7,142 nucleotides of DNA from Bacteroidales bacterium (GTDB lineage Bacteria; Bacteroidota; Bacteroidia; Bacteroidales; SM23-62). Below, piece by piece: positions 1-7,042 of this stretch. The stretch spans positions 1 through 7,142 of the forward strand of contig JADHVS010000221.1 of NCBI GenBank assembly GCA_016783865.1, in the 5' to 3' direction. The notes beneath the pieces are model-generated. The model saw only the letters and a program-made list of their open reading frames with translations, did not search any database and was not told the origin of the DNA. The position numbers and the translations under genes are program-made. The number at the start of each line of letters is the position of its first letter. Position 1 is the stretch's first letter.

Positions 1-399
1 ATATTTTGTCAATAAGTACTGGCCTTTCAGTGATACATCCAGGGCAAGGTCCCATTCATCAGGTTCCAGGTCCACCGCATTCTTTCGTACAGCAACCCCT
101 GCATTATTGAACAGAATATCAATCCTGCCCAGAGCATTAACCACATCTTCTATGGCTTTTTTACAATCTTGGGCACTTCTGACATCGCACCGGAAGTAGT
201 GGGCTTTTCCTCCCCCCTGCTGGATTTCCCTGGCAGCAACATTGCCATTTTGTTCGCTGATGTCCAGGATGGCTACAATGGCACCATATTCAGCCAGTTT
301 TTTTGCTGTACCCAGGCCTATACCTGATGCTCCACCTGAGATCACGGCCACTTTGCCTTCGAGTGAAAATGGTTGAAGTGGTATTCTATCTTTCTCCAT
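1..399 (-). CDS. SDR-family NAD(P)-dependent oxidoreductase, N-terminal part (cut by window edge)
   Basis: I translated this frame by hand. It is open from an ATG at 399-397 to the window edge and gives 133 residues, about half of a usual 250-residue classical short-chain dehydrogenase/reductase. Seen in the sequence: a Rossmann nucleotide-binding loop SGGASGIG at residues 21-28 (Ser replaces the usual Thr of TGxxxGIG), an Asp at the end of the second beta strand (D46 in AILDIS), CDV at 71-73 for the adenine pocket, NNAG at 98-101, and a DVSLKG segment near 121-126 matching the family NVxG region. Asp46 suggests NAD(H) rather than NADP(H). The catalytic Ser-Tyr-Lys lie beyond the edge, so activity cannot be judged. 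It would be a cytosolic soluble enzyme. Its location behind a susCD pair suggests oxidation or reduction of a sugar, uronate or polyol from the imported substrate, but this is inference. No Shine-Dalgarno precedes the start. Family assignment is secure; substrate is unknown. Confidence 0.93.
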   Translation of the reverse strand, partial: MEKDRIPLQPFSLEGKVAVISGGASGIGLGTAKKLAEYGAIVAILDISEQNGNVAAREIQQGGGKAHYFRCDVRSAQDCKKAIEDVVNALGRIDILFNNAGVAVRKNAVDLEPDEWDLALDVSLKGQYLLTKY

Positions 400-649
400 A
401 TTTTATGATTTAATAATTCACAAATACATTGGCTCCAAATTGTGCGTTTCTCCAATATCCAACTTCCTGAATTAATGAAAGTGCATGAGATTGTTTAAAT
501 GCAATTAAAAGGAAGAATGGCATATTAAATCGGCTAATCCAAAGTCATCGATTTCTTTAGAATACAATATCGGGTACACAAGAAGAAACAGATCGATAAA
601 GGATCAGCAATATTCTGTATGTGGAAAGCCTTCCGGAAAAATATATGAA
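400..649. other. Intergenic gap between the susCD terminator and the SDR gene
   Basis: I see no coding region or RNA gene in this stretch. On the minus strand it should hold the SDR promoter if that gene is transcribed independently. No perfect Bacteroidota -7 element (TAnnTTTG) is present. The nearest one-mismatch versions, read on the minus strand, are TGACTTTG at 540-547 and TGTATTTG at 421-428. Neither has a TTG-type -33 element at the usual 19-21 base distance, so I do not call a promoter. Confidence 0.5.
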
Positions 650-682
650 AAGGCGGATCTCAGATTCCTGAGATCCCGCCTT
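637..682 (-). terminator. Rho-independent terminator of the susC-susD transcript
   Basis: On the minus strand, starting 9 bases after the susD stop codon, an arm at 682-668 (AAGGCGGGATCTCAG) pairs with an arm at 663-650 (CTGAGATCCGCCTT) around a 4-base loop, GAAT. This gives a 14-base-pair stem with a single bulged base. It is followed by TTTCATATATTTTTCC, an interrupted T-rich tail. On the plus strand the following bases are less T-rich, which favours the minus orientation. It marks the end of the susCD operon and implies that the SDR gene has its own promoter or depends on readthrough. Confidence 0.85.
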
Positions 683-691
683 ATACATGAT

Positions 692-2215
692 TTAATTATA
701 TCCCGGGTTTTGAACAATTTCGGGATTTGCATCGATCTCATTCTGAGGTATTGGCCATATTTCACTAAAATTATCTATGAAATTTTCAGCGCTGTACCTG
801 TTATGTGCAGTCAAGATAGCACTTAACCCTCCATCTTTACCAAATCCATACCACCTCACAAGGTCATCCCAACGGGTTGTTTCCAGAACGAATTCCAGGG
901 GTCGTTCAACCTGCCGGATATGTTCACGCAATTGCGCCTGGTCCGGTGTACCGAGCAACATGGAGCCAGCCCTTCCCCTGACCTGGTTTACATATCCGAT
1001 TGCTTCGGGAGTTTTACCTTGTTCATTCAATGCTTCGGCAAGCATCAGCAACACATCTGCATACCGGATAATGTAAAAATTAACATCTCCCTTAGATTTA
1101 TGTGGCCAATCTTCACGAAAAACGGCCCACTTTTTCCAGAACATCCTGTCTTCATCCGGCACACCTTTATCGGTGTAGAACTCCCTGTAGGTCATTCCTT
1201 GCCAGTACCAGACATCACAACCCGGGTCATCATAAACCACCGATCCGTAGAATCGATTGGAGAAAGTACCATCCGCCGCAGTATCCGTCAGAAAAAGTTG
1301 TTTCCCCCATTCCGTCACCCAGAGGGATTGATATTGGGAAGCCAGATTGGGTATGTTTACGGATTCCACACGGCCTCCCTCCTCAATGCTTGAGAAATTG
1401 ATCTCCCAGATAGATTCTTTGTTATGCTCATTTAAGCCCGAAAACAGGGAAAAGTAATCCGATTCCAGCTCGTATCCCATGCCGGTTACCAACTTAAATT
1501 CTGTTTCAGCTTCAGTCCACTTCCCCTGGAAAAGATATGCCTTCCCCAGGTAAGCTGTAGCAGTCCCTTTGGTAACCCTGCCCAGCCATTTATCTTCCCA
1601 ACTGGTGGGTAAGTCTGCTTTGGCATCTGAAAAGTCCTTTTCAATCTGTGCCCAAACATCAGCTGCCGGAGATTGTTTCTTATAAAAATCATCCGGGGTT
1701 TTTGCCAAAGTAGTGACCAGGATTATATCGCCGAAGTTTTTCAGGAGCAAAAAGTGCGAATGGGCCCTGGCAAACTTGGCCTCAGCAATATAGACCTTTT
1801 TCTTGCTTGCATCCAGATCCCCCATCCCCTCTACATTCTCAATTATCTGGTTTGCAGTGAAGATTGTGCGGTACAACCATTTCCAGTGATTTCGCTCCAT
1901 ATATTGACTGGGCGTATATGTATATTCCGAAATGGCTTGCTGTGGCTGCCAGGTTTGCCAGCGAGTCAGGTCACTCCTTGCTTCCTGAACCATAAAATAG
2001 TGCTCATTGAAATCCCATTGTTCGGACCACTCGCCCATTGCGATGCAGGCATAGAGAGATGTAATTGCCTGGTCAACGTCAGCTTCAGTTTTCCAAAACT
2101 GATCTGGTGTCAGCTCGTTCGGATTGGTAACTTCAAGGTAGTTTTCATCACATCCTAAAAATGTGAATATCCATGTCACCATCAATAATGATATGATCTT
2201 ATTAAAATATTTCAT
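692..2215 (-). CDS. susD: SusD/RagB-family outer-membrane nutrient-binding lipoprotein
   Basis: This is a 507-residue surface lipoprotein that binds substrate, usually a glycan, and forms the lid over its SusC channel. A hydrophobic signal peptide ends at a lipobox-like FLGC with the acylated cysteine at C22. The acidic residues after it (C-D-E) fit the surface-export preference of Bacteroidota lipoproteins. The N-terminal SusD-like domain is recognisable from NELTPDQFWKTEADVDQAI (33-51) onward. TPR-like helices include ARAHSHFLLLKNFGD (149-163) and TKGTATAYLGKAYLFQGK (215-232). The C-terminal SusD domain shows YIIRYADVLLMLAEALNEQG (381-400), VNQVRGRAG (409-417), VERPLEFVLETTRWDDLVRW (437-455) and the typical ending WPIPQNEIDANPEIVQNPGY (487-506). 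Length is normal and I see no frameshift. It lies 23 bases downstream of susC and follows a GGAGG ribosome-binding site. Family members differ greatly in ligand, so the substrate is not assigned. The symbol is used in the SusD-like sense. Confidence 0.96.
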   Translation of the reverse strand: MKYFNKIISLLMVTWIFTFLGCDENYLEVTNPNELTPDQFWKTEADVDQAITSLYACIAMGEWSEQWDFNEHYFMVQEARSDLTRWQTWQPQQAISEYTYTPSQYMERNHWKWLYRTIFTANQIIENVEGMGDLDASKKKVYIAEAKFARAHSHFLLLKNFGDIILVTTLAKTPDDFYKKQSPAADVWAQIEKDFSDAKADLPTSWEDKWLGRVTKGTATAYLGKAYLFQGKWTEAETEFKLVTGMGYELESDYFSLFSGLNEHNKESIWEINFSSIEEGGRVESVNIPNLASQYQSLWVTEWGKQLFLTDTAADGTFSNRFYGSVVYDDPGCDVWYWQGMTYREFYTDKGVPDEDRMFWKKWAVFREDWPHKSKGDVNFYIIRYADVLLMLAEALNEQGKTPEAIGYVNQVRGRAGSMLLGTPDQAQLREHIRQVERPLEFVLETTRWDDLVRWYGFGKDGGLSAILTAHNRYSAENFIDNFSEIWPIPQNEIDANPEIVQNPGYN

Positions 2216-2224
2216 GATATGTAT

Positions 2225-2229
2225 CCTCC
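2225..2229 (-). promoter_or_regulatory. Shine-Dalgarno sequence of susD
   Basis: On the minus strand the 23-base susC-susD gap contains GGAGG, 9 bases before the susD ATG at 2215. It supports that start codon. It stands out because the susC, fecR and SDR starts in this window lack such a sequence, as is usual in Bacteroidota. Confidence 0.7.
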
Positions 2230-2238
2230 AACTTTAAG

Positions 2239-5200
2239 TTAAAATGAGACCTGTATTCCAGCCATCAATTTCCTGGCTACCGGATATGGGTAACGGTCAA
2301 TACCACTGGCATATGAATTGTCTGCGCCCTCAATTAAAATCTCCGCGCCTCTATACTGGACCCGGTCAGCACCGGGGATGTGGGAAACGCTTCCACCCGT
2401 AATGGAAGGATCCCATCCTCTGTACTTGGTAATGGTAAACAGATTTGACCCGGCGAGATATATCCTGATATTAGACAGGCCTATTTTGCTAACCGGATTT
2501 TTTGGCAAGGTGTAACCCAATTCAAGATGGCTAAGCCGTAGATAGGATGCATTCTCAAGATAAATATCACATTCCCGGGTGTTGTAATGAGCAGCATCGG
2601 TAACTATCCTGGGAATATCCGTATTCGTGTTCTGCGGTGTCCAAGAATTCAGCATATCTTCATGCCATCCATGATATTCATGTGCAATCATGGCCATCCA
2701 GTACGCACCATTATACTTCTTCACACCCAAGGCAGCGTGGAAGAATAAATTCATATCAAAATTCTTATAGGATGAATTGAATGTCAGGCTCCACTCGGTC
2801 TTCGGCATTCCACTGCCCATAAATATTTTATCCGAATCGTCAATGATCCCGTCATTATTTGAATCTATGATCTTTAAATCCCCGAGTACTGCATCGGGCA
2901 TGATAAGTGAACCTGTCGGTCCTGTATAGGAATCAATCTCATTCTGTGTCTTGAATAAACCACCAGTCTCAAACAGATAATATTCTCCAAGCATGGTACC
3001 AACCTCAGTCCTTGTAACACCATTCAAAGCCCAATAAACAGATCCTCCAACAATCGCTTCGGTTCCAATATTTCCCAATTTCGTCACTTCATTGGTATTG
3101 GCAGCAAATGTCAGATTGATATTATACTTGAAATCTTTTGTATATGATCGCCATCCTGACAGGAGTTCAAACCCATTGTTCCTGGTAGAAGCGGAGTTAA
3201 CAGGGGGAGATGAAGTACTCCCAGTGGAATAAGGAATGGGGACAGGATATAAAATATCATTCACATTTTTTATATAATAATCACCCTCAAAGGTTAACTT
3301 GTTTCCAAGGAATCCCATATCAAATCCGATGTTTGTTGATTGTGTCTTTTCCCATGTCAGATCCACTGAAGGAAAAGAGACCTGTCTTGCACCCACGAAA
3401 ATGGGCTGTGAGGGTCCCGTTCCAAAAGGATAATTGGTCAGACCGGAATGATCTGACGTGATGGTTGGTATATAAGTATAATTTCCTACTTCCTGCATAC
3501 CAAGCGCACCATAACTTCCCCTGATTTTAAAAGAATTCATAACAGCTTTTGCTGATTCGAAAAATGCTTCCTCGCTGACCCTCCATCCAAGGGATACAGA
3601 TGGAAACCAACCCCATCGGTTTTCTTTTGCAAAGCGTGATGAACCATCCCTGCGAACATTTGCCTGTAAAAGGTATTTATCATCATAGGAATAGGATAGC
3701 CGGCCAAACAAGGATAATAATTTATATTCTTGTGCTCCACCATCATTTGACTTGTCCACAGTAGTGGCTCCAACATGTGTTATAGAATTTGATGAAGTTT
3801 CTTTTCCTGCAGCACTAAACCATTCGTATTTGTTGTTCTCCCGGGAAAAACCAAACATTGCACCAAAAGCATGACCCCCTGCATCGATATTGTAAGTAAG
3901 AATATGGTCCATAATGTTATGAATACCATTTCCATATTCGTCATATACCGAATTTTGCAGGTTGTAATCATCATCATCAGTGTAATATGAAGGAGAGAAC
4001 ATGTATCCTGTATTCCGGCTGTAATTCTGACTGATCCTGAACAGGTATTTCAGGTTTTTCACGGGCTCAAACTCAAGATATGCAGATGCCAGTATGACAT
4101 CATTTTTATAATTCCTATCATTCTGTTCAAAATCCTGAACAGGATTGGCAGAATTCTTAAATCCCAAATCCATAAGCCGTTCCCCATAGCCGGACGGAGT
4201 ATTGGAATCATATATTTTCTGCAGGGGGTTTGTTTGGAGAAGGCTCCAGAAGAAATATGTATTCTGGATATAATACCCTTTGTTCTGGGTGTAACCAAAA
4301 GACTGCCCAATTTTCAATCTCTTTGAAACCTGATAATCTGAATTTATCCTGAGTGAAAATTGTTTGTCATCTGAACCCAGCCGTATTCCTTCTTCATCCT
4401 TATAGGCAGTTGCGATATAAAAATTATAATTTTCCTCATTACGGGCAACAGAGAGCTCGTGTTTTTGCTCAAATGCAGACCGGAAAATAGCATCTTCCCA
4501 ATCAGTACTTCCAAACTGGGAAGGATCATTATCGTACTCAGTTACAAACAGCGGATATGCCGAACCTGAATTATCAGCAGCCTGCTTTGCCACTTTAATA
4601 AAGTCCGGTGAGTTATTGATCAAACCAAAATCTTTTATCCTGTTATTAACGGAGAAGTATGCACGGTAATCGACCTGTGTTCTTCCGGACACTCCCCCGG
4701 TACCTCTGTTTGTGGTGATTATAATGACACCGTTTGCTGCACGCGAACCATAAATGGCCGCTGAAGCTGCATCCTTGAGGACATTTACCGATTCAATATC
4801 CCTCGGATCAACAGCGTTGATGTCGGAGGGTACCCCATCGACAATGACCAGCGGGAAATGATTATTCAGGGTTCCGATACCACGAATTCTGATATCAGCT
4901 CCGGAACTTGGATCGGCATTCGATTGCACTACATTAACTCCTGCAACCTGTCCCTGAAGGGCGACAGAAGAGTTGCTTACTGCTATTTTCTGCATGTCAG
5001 CAACCCTTACCGTTGATACAGCACCGGTTACATCTGTTTTTCTCTGGGTTCCATAGCCGATTACCACCAGTTCTTCGATTGCTGTAATCTCTGAAATGAG
5101 TATTACATCAATTGTAGTTTGAGAACCAACAGTTATGTCCCTGGATTCATATCCAACATAGCTGAACACAAGAACAGTATTCTCATCGGGTACTGTTATC

Positions 5201-5727
5201 TTATAATTTCCATTCAGATCGGTAACAGCACCTCTTGTAGTACCTTGTATTACCACAGTGGCACCAATCAGTGGTTCACCATTTTCATCGGTTATAGTAC
5301 CTGTTACGACAATTTCCTGCCTGACCGTGAGGACAGTCTTGCTCCTTTCATTGTCACTTCTTACCAGTACAATATACCGGTCAAAGATATAGTACTTAAC
5401 CTGTTCATTTTCAAAAACTGAACTGAGGATCTTATCAATTCCAGAATCCTGAAAATCTGCATCCAATTTGCGTTCCACATCAATCATGCGGTTATCAAAG
5501 GCAAAGGAAAACTCTGACTGATTTTCAATTTCAGTAAGTATTTCTTTCACAGCAGCGTCTCTCATCTGCAGGTTCAGTTTTTTATCCTGGGCATAGGAAG
5601 AAGCCAGAACTCCGCTTAGTCCTATTACAAAGAGAAATAAGAATATAGCTTTCATTCGATTAAGGATTAGTGAGCTTATTCCAATCTTTGAGTGTAAGCA
5701 TCTGATAAATACTAAGAATTTTTTCAT
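2239..5727 (-). CDS. susC: SusC/RagA-family TonB-dependent outer-membrane transporter with N-terminal STN signalling domain
   Basis: This 1162-residue outer-membrane beta-barrel imports the ligand captured by its SusD partner, powered by TonB-ExbBD. Domains in order: a long N-terminal region with a signal peptide ending near SSYAQ (about 43-47); an STN (secretin/TonB N-terminal) domain at about 50-122; a carboxypeptidase-regulatory-like beta domain at about 140-212 (VTGTITDENGEPLIGATVVI, then FSYVGYE); a TonB-box-like stretch EELVVIGYGTQRKTDVTGAV (218-237); and a plug domain to about 345 with PLVIVDGVP (292-300) and IESVNVLKDAASAAIYGSRA (311-330). The barrel follows, including the family-typical acidic loop DSNNDGIIDDSDK near 953-965, and ends in a C-terminal Phe. 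The STN domain marks a transporter that also signals to a FecR anti-sigma factor, and such a gene lies directly upstream. I keep the first ATG (5727) because an A-rich leader precedes it and long N-termini are common in STN-type SusCs. Met25 (ATG at 5655) is a possible alternative. Substrate is unknown. Confidence 0.96.
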   Translation of the reverse strand: MKKFLVFIRCLHSKIGISSLILNRMKAIFLFLFVIGLSGVLASSYAQDKKLNLQMRDAAVKEILTEIENQSEFSFAFDNRMIDVERKLDADFQDSGIDKILSSVFENEQVKYYIFDRYIVLVRSDNERSKTVLTVRQEIVVTGTITDENGEPLIGATVVIQGTTRGAVTDLNGNYKITVPDENTVLVFSYVGYESRDITVGSQTTIDVILISEITAIEELVVIGYGTQRKTDVTGAVSTVRVADMQKIAVSNSSVALQGQVAGVNVVQSNADPSSGADIRIRGIGTLNNHFPLVIVDGVPSDINAVDPRDIESVNVLKDAASAAIYGSRAANGVIIITTNRGTGGVSGRTQVDYRAYFSVNNRIKDFGLINNSPDFIKVAKQAADNSGSAYPLFVTEYDNDPSQFGSTDWEDAIFRSAFEQKHELSVARNEENYNFYIATAYKDEEGIRLGSDDKQFSLRINSDYQVSKRLKIGQSFGYTQNKGYYIQNTYFFWSLLQTNPLQKIYDSNTPSGYGERLMDLGFKNSANPVQDFEQNDRNYKNDVILASAYLEFEPVKNLKYLFRISQNYSRNTGYMFSPSYYTDDDDYNLQNSVYDEYGNGIHNIMDHILTYNIDAGGHAFGAMFGFSRENNKYEWFSAAGKETSSNSITHVGATTVDKSNDGGAQEYKLLSLFGRLSYSYDDKYLLQANVRRDGSSRFAKENRWGWFPSVSLGWRVSEEAFFESAKAVMNSFKIRGSYGALGMQEVGNYTYIPTITSDHSGLTNYPFGTGPSQPIFVGARQVSFPSVDLTWEKTQSTNIGFDMGFLGNKLTFEGDYYIKNVNDILYPVPIPYSTGSTSSPPVNSASTRNNGFELLSGWRSYTKDFKYNINLTFAANTNEVTKLGNIGTEAIVGGSVYWALNGVTRTEVGTMLGEYYLFETGGLFKTQNEIDSYTGPTGSLIMPDAVLGDLKIIDSNNDGIIDDSDKIFMGSGMPKTEWSLTFNSSYKNFDMNLFFHAALGVKKYNGAYWMAMIAHEYHGWHEDMLNSWTPQNTNTDIPRIVTDAAHYNTRECDIYLENASYLRLSHLELGYTLPKNPVSKIGLSNIRIYLAGSNLFTITKYRGWDPSITGGSVSHIPGADRVQYRGAEILIEGADNSYASGIDRYPYPVARKLMAGIQVSF

Positions 5728-5748
5728 ACTTTTATTTCGTTTTTATTA

Positions 5749-5774
5749 GCGAATACAGGTGTGTATTGTAGCGC
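5749..5774. repeat. Inverted repeat in the susC leader
   Basis: AATACA (5752-5757) and TGTATT (5762-5767) form a perfect 6-base-pair inverted repeat around GGTG. Outer bases GCG (5749-5751) and CGC (5772-5774) can extend it across a 4-base bulge. It lies 22-47 bases before the susC start codon on the minus strand. It could be an operator half-site pair or a small leader-RNA hairpin. A repeat this short could also arise by chance. Confidence 0.35.
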
Positions 5775-5821
5775 AATATCCACCAGGTTTCACTATCGTT
5801 AATAAAATTTTACTACTACAG

Positions 5822-5852
5822 GAAGGTTTGCCTTCGGGCAAACCTTCTTTTT
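5822..5852 (+). terminator. Perfect hairpin with UUCG loop and T-tract, plus-strand intrinsic terminator
   Basis: GAAGGTTTGCC (5822-5832) pairs perfectly with GGCAAACCTTC (5837-5847) around TTCG (5833-5836), followed directly by TTTTT (5848-5852). The C(UUCG)G tetraloop is exceptionally stable only when read on the plus strand. On the minus strand the loop is CGAA, and the bases after the stem are CTGTAGTAG rather than a T-tract. It therefore looks like a terminator for plus-strand transcription. A weaker role at the end of the fecR message on the minus strand, 61 bases after its stop codon, cannot be excluded. Confidence 0.8.
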
Positions 5853-5908
5853 AGGTTTCAGGTCAGTAGATTAAGGTCATAGGCAGATTAATTTAGGTTA
5901 TAAATAAT

Positions 5909-6871
5909 TTAGTTCTGTTTGTTTATCACAACATTTTTCCCGTCGACAGTGTAACTTATTGGTGTTAAATAGTTAATAAGTCTTAAAACTTCACGCATGG
6001 ATTCTGTCTTGATCTTGAAGGTAAAATTATGTGAGTTTCCCAGAATTGGATCAAGCTCAATGTTAACACCATAATATCTTTCAAGGTATTTGGCTACTTC
6101 ACTGAAAGGTGTATTATCAAATACCAGTTCATCATTCTTCCAGGCAGAAATAACATCAATGTCTTTTATTTCAATATCCAGTCTGCCATTTAGCCTGTCA
6201 AAGGAAGCAGCTTCATTTGGCTTGAGCATCGCAACATTTTTTTCCCCATTAATAAGCACAATGCTTCCCTCTTTAAGCGCCACTTCGATATCAGAATCGT
6301 CCGAGTAAGACTTAATATTGAATTCTGTGCCAGTCACCTTGATGGAAAGAGTAGCTGCATTTACAATAAAATCTCTTGAAGAATTGCTTTTAACTTCGAA
6401 ATAGGCTTCGCCTGATAATTCCATATCTACTACAGATTTTTTTAGACGAGAGGGATATTTGAGGCTGGTACCACCATTAAGAGTAACAATGGATCCATCG
6501 GGTAGAATAACACGACTCTTTTGTCCCATGGGTGAAACTACTTCCACGGTACTTACAGGCTTCAAGTAATCAATTGCAGTATGTAATGCAAAGCCAAGTG
6601 CAACGGCAATAAAGACCGCAGCCACTCTTGATAACCAATGGATCAGCTCCCTGTGAGGATGTTTATTAACCCTGGAAGAGATTGTTTCCCAAGCCAATGA
6701 TTCGTCAGGGGAAAAGTGTGTTGGCAATTCCCCGGTAAGCTTCCAGATATCAACAATCTCATCAAATATTTTTTTGTTTTCAGTGCTTTCATTCATCCAG
6801 TCCAATATATCCTTCCCCGGAGATAATGCTCCTTGTTCAAGATATTCTACAATTTCCTTCCATGGTATCAT
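5909..6871 (-). CDS. fecR: FecR-family anti-sigma factor with C-terminal DUF4974-like domain
   Basis: This 320-residue inner-membrane regulator would hold an ECF sigma factor inactive, or license it, until the STN domain of the partner SusC reports ligand. Seen in the sequence: a cytoplasmic N-terminal segment (1-78) with helices rich in acidic residues and the typical DILDWMNESTENKKIFDEI (21-39); one membrane helix at about 79-101; and a periplasmic FecR domain at about 108-205 with LPDGSIVTLNGGTSLKYP (123-140) and GEAYFEV (154-160). The C-terminal DUF4974-type domain at about 249-318 begins ELVFDNTPFSEVAKYLERYY. Length and domain order are normal for Bacteroidota. The start at 6871 gives the expected short N-terminus and has no Shine-Dalgarno sequence. 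It stands 181 bases upstream of susC on the same strand. No ECF sigma gene is seen upstream within the window: mobile-element sequence begins about 22 bases before the start codon. Which sigma factor it binds is unknown. The symbol is used in the FecR-like sense. Confidence 0.94.
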   Translation of the reverse strand: MIPWKEIVEYLEQGALSPGKDILDWMNESTENKKIFDEIVDIWKLTGELPTHFSPDESLAWETISSRVNKHPHRELIHWLSRVAAVFIAVALGFALHTAIDYLKPVSTVEVVSPMGQKSRVILPDGSIVTLNGGTSLKYPSRLKKSVVDMELSGEAYFEVKSNSSRDFIVNAATLSIKVTGTEFNIKSYSDDSDIEVALKEGSIVLINGEKNVAMLKPNEAASFDRLNGRLDIEIKDIDVISAWKNDELVFDNTPFSEVAKYLERYYGVNIELDPILGNSHNFTFKIKTESMREVLRLINYLTPISYTVDGKNVVINKQN

Positions 6872-6893
6872 GTGCGATTTTTTATTTACTTAT

Positions 6894-6912
6894 GGGCACC
6901 TCTAAAAACCTC
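6894..6912 (-). repeat. Candidate terminal inverted repeat (IS end)
   Basis: Read outward-in on the plus strand, this is GGGCACCTCTAAAAACCTC. It starts with a GGG run, as many IS termini do, and lies downstream of the transposase stop. As I recall, ends with AGAGGTGCCC occur in some IS5-family elements, but I could not verify this. The other end of the element is outside the window, so neither the inverted partner nor a target duplication can be shown. If correct, only 22 bases of native DNA separate the element from the fecR start codon. Confidence 0.45.
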
Positions 6913-6937
6913 TTTTTTCAATCTCAATATTTGACAA

Positions 6938-6945
6938 CAAATCTA
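6938..6945 (-). promoter_or_regulatory. Bacteroidota -7 promoter element facing fecR
   Basis: On the minus strand the sequence TAGATTTG matches the Bacteroidota housekeeping -7 consensus TAnnTTTG at every fixed position. It lies 66 bases before the fecR ATG, so transcription would begin near 6931 with a leader of about 60 bases. The -33 region, about 19 bases upstream, is only AT-rich (AATT/ATTT) with no clean TTTG. The element lies between the transposase stop and the candidate IS terminus, so it would be an outward-facing promoter carried by the mobile element. Confidence 0.45.
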
Positions 6946-7042
6946 ATCCGTTTTCTCTTTTAAAATTAATTTTGCTATCCGCCAGACGTAACATCCTATT
7001 TGTTAGCGTGTTACGAAGTTTAACTTTCACGATTGGGCATAC

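Larger units (their letters stand above)
5740..5852 (+). ncRNA. Candidate antisense small RNA opposite the susC leader
   Basis: The 3' end is inferred from the plus-strand terminator hairpin at 5822-5852, which no plus-strand protein gene explains. The 5' end is a guess. A one-mismatch -7 element TACTTTTA at 5727-5734, with a weak TCTG at 5701-5704, would start the RNA near 5740. Another one-mismatch element, AATCTTTG at 5683-5690, would start it near 5697 and make it overlap the first codons of susC. In Bacteroides, short cis-encoded RNAs such as DonS lie antisense to the leader of susC genes in sigma/anti-sigma-controlled PULs and repress them, and the position here matches. No promoter is convincing, so this remains a hypothesis. 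Confidence 0.35.
5728..5908. promoter_or_regulatory. fecR-susC spacer: susC leader/promoter region
   Basis: This 181-base non-coding spacer should contain the susC promoter and leader on the minus strand. I find no intact housekeeping -7 element (TAnnTTTG) facing susC, which agrees with control by an ECF sigma factor. A GTGAAAC at 5793-5787 (minus strand) resembles an ECF -35 core and lies about 60 bases before the ATG; this is only suggestive. The spacer also carries an inverted repeat near the susC start and a strong hairpin in the opposite orientation, described separately. The A-rich stretch just before the ATG is typical for translation starts in this phylum. Confidence 0.45.

Noticed and set aside
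421..547. Possible SDR promoters TGACTTTG (540-547) and TGTATTTG (421-428) on the minus strand
   Set aside because: Each has a mismatch in the -7 consensus and neither has a -33 element at the right spacing.
777..2158. Open frames on the plus strand across the susD region (for example 777-1076, 920-1393 and 1673-2158)
   Set aside because: They lie entirely opposite a well-supported SusD gene, and their translations are rich in His/Pro/Ser/Cys with no recognisable domain.
3968..3979. Short trinucleotide run (ATC repeats) inside susC
   Set aside because: It simply encodes four Asp residues in a barrel loop of SusC. It is too short to be a meaningful repeat tract.
2318..5421. Additional open frames on both strands inside the susC region
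   Set aside because: They are out-of-frame or antisense shadows of the susC gene, whose translation matches its family from end to end.
5655..5727. Start of susC at the internal ATG (Met25, position 5655), giving a classic short signal peptide
   Set aside because: STN-type SusC proteins often have long N-termini before the hydrophobic core, and the upstream ATG has the A-rich leader typical of the phylum. I kept the longer form but cannot exclude the shorter one.
5868..5891. Direct repeat AGATTAA (5868-5874 and 5885-5891) after the fecR stop
   Set aside because: Two 7-base copies in AT-rich spacer DNA can easily arise by chance, and no third copy or flanking conservation is visible.
6987..7015. 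Inverted repeat CGTAACA/TGTTACG with a 15-base loop downstream of the transposase stop
   Set aside because: The stem is 7 base pairs with a long loop and no T-tract on either side. It is too weak to call a terminator.
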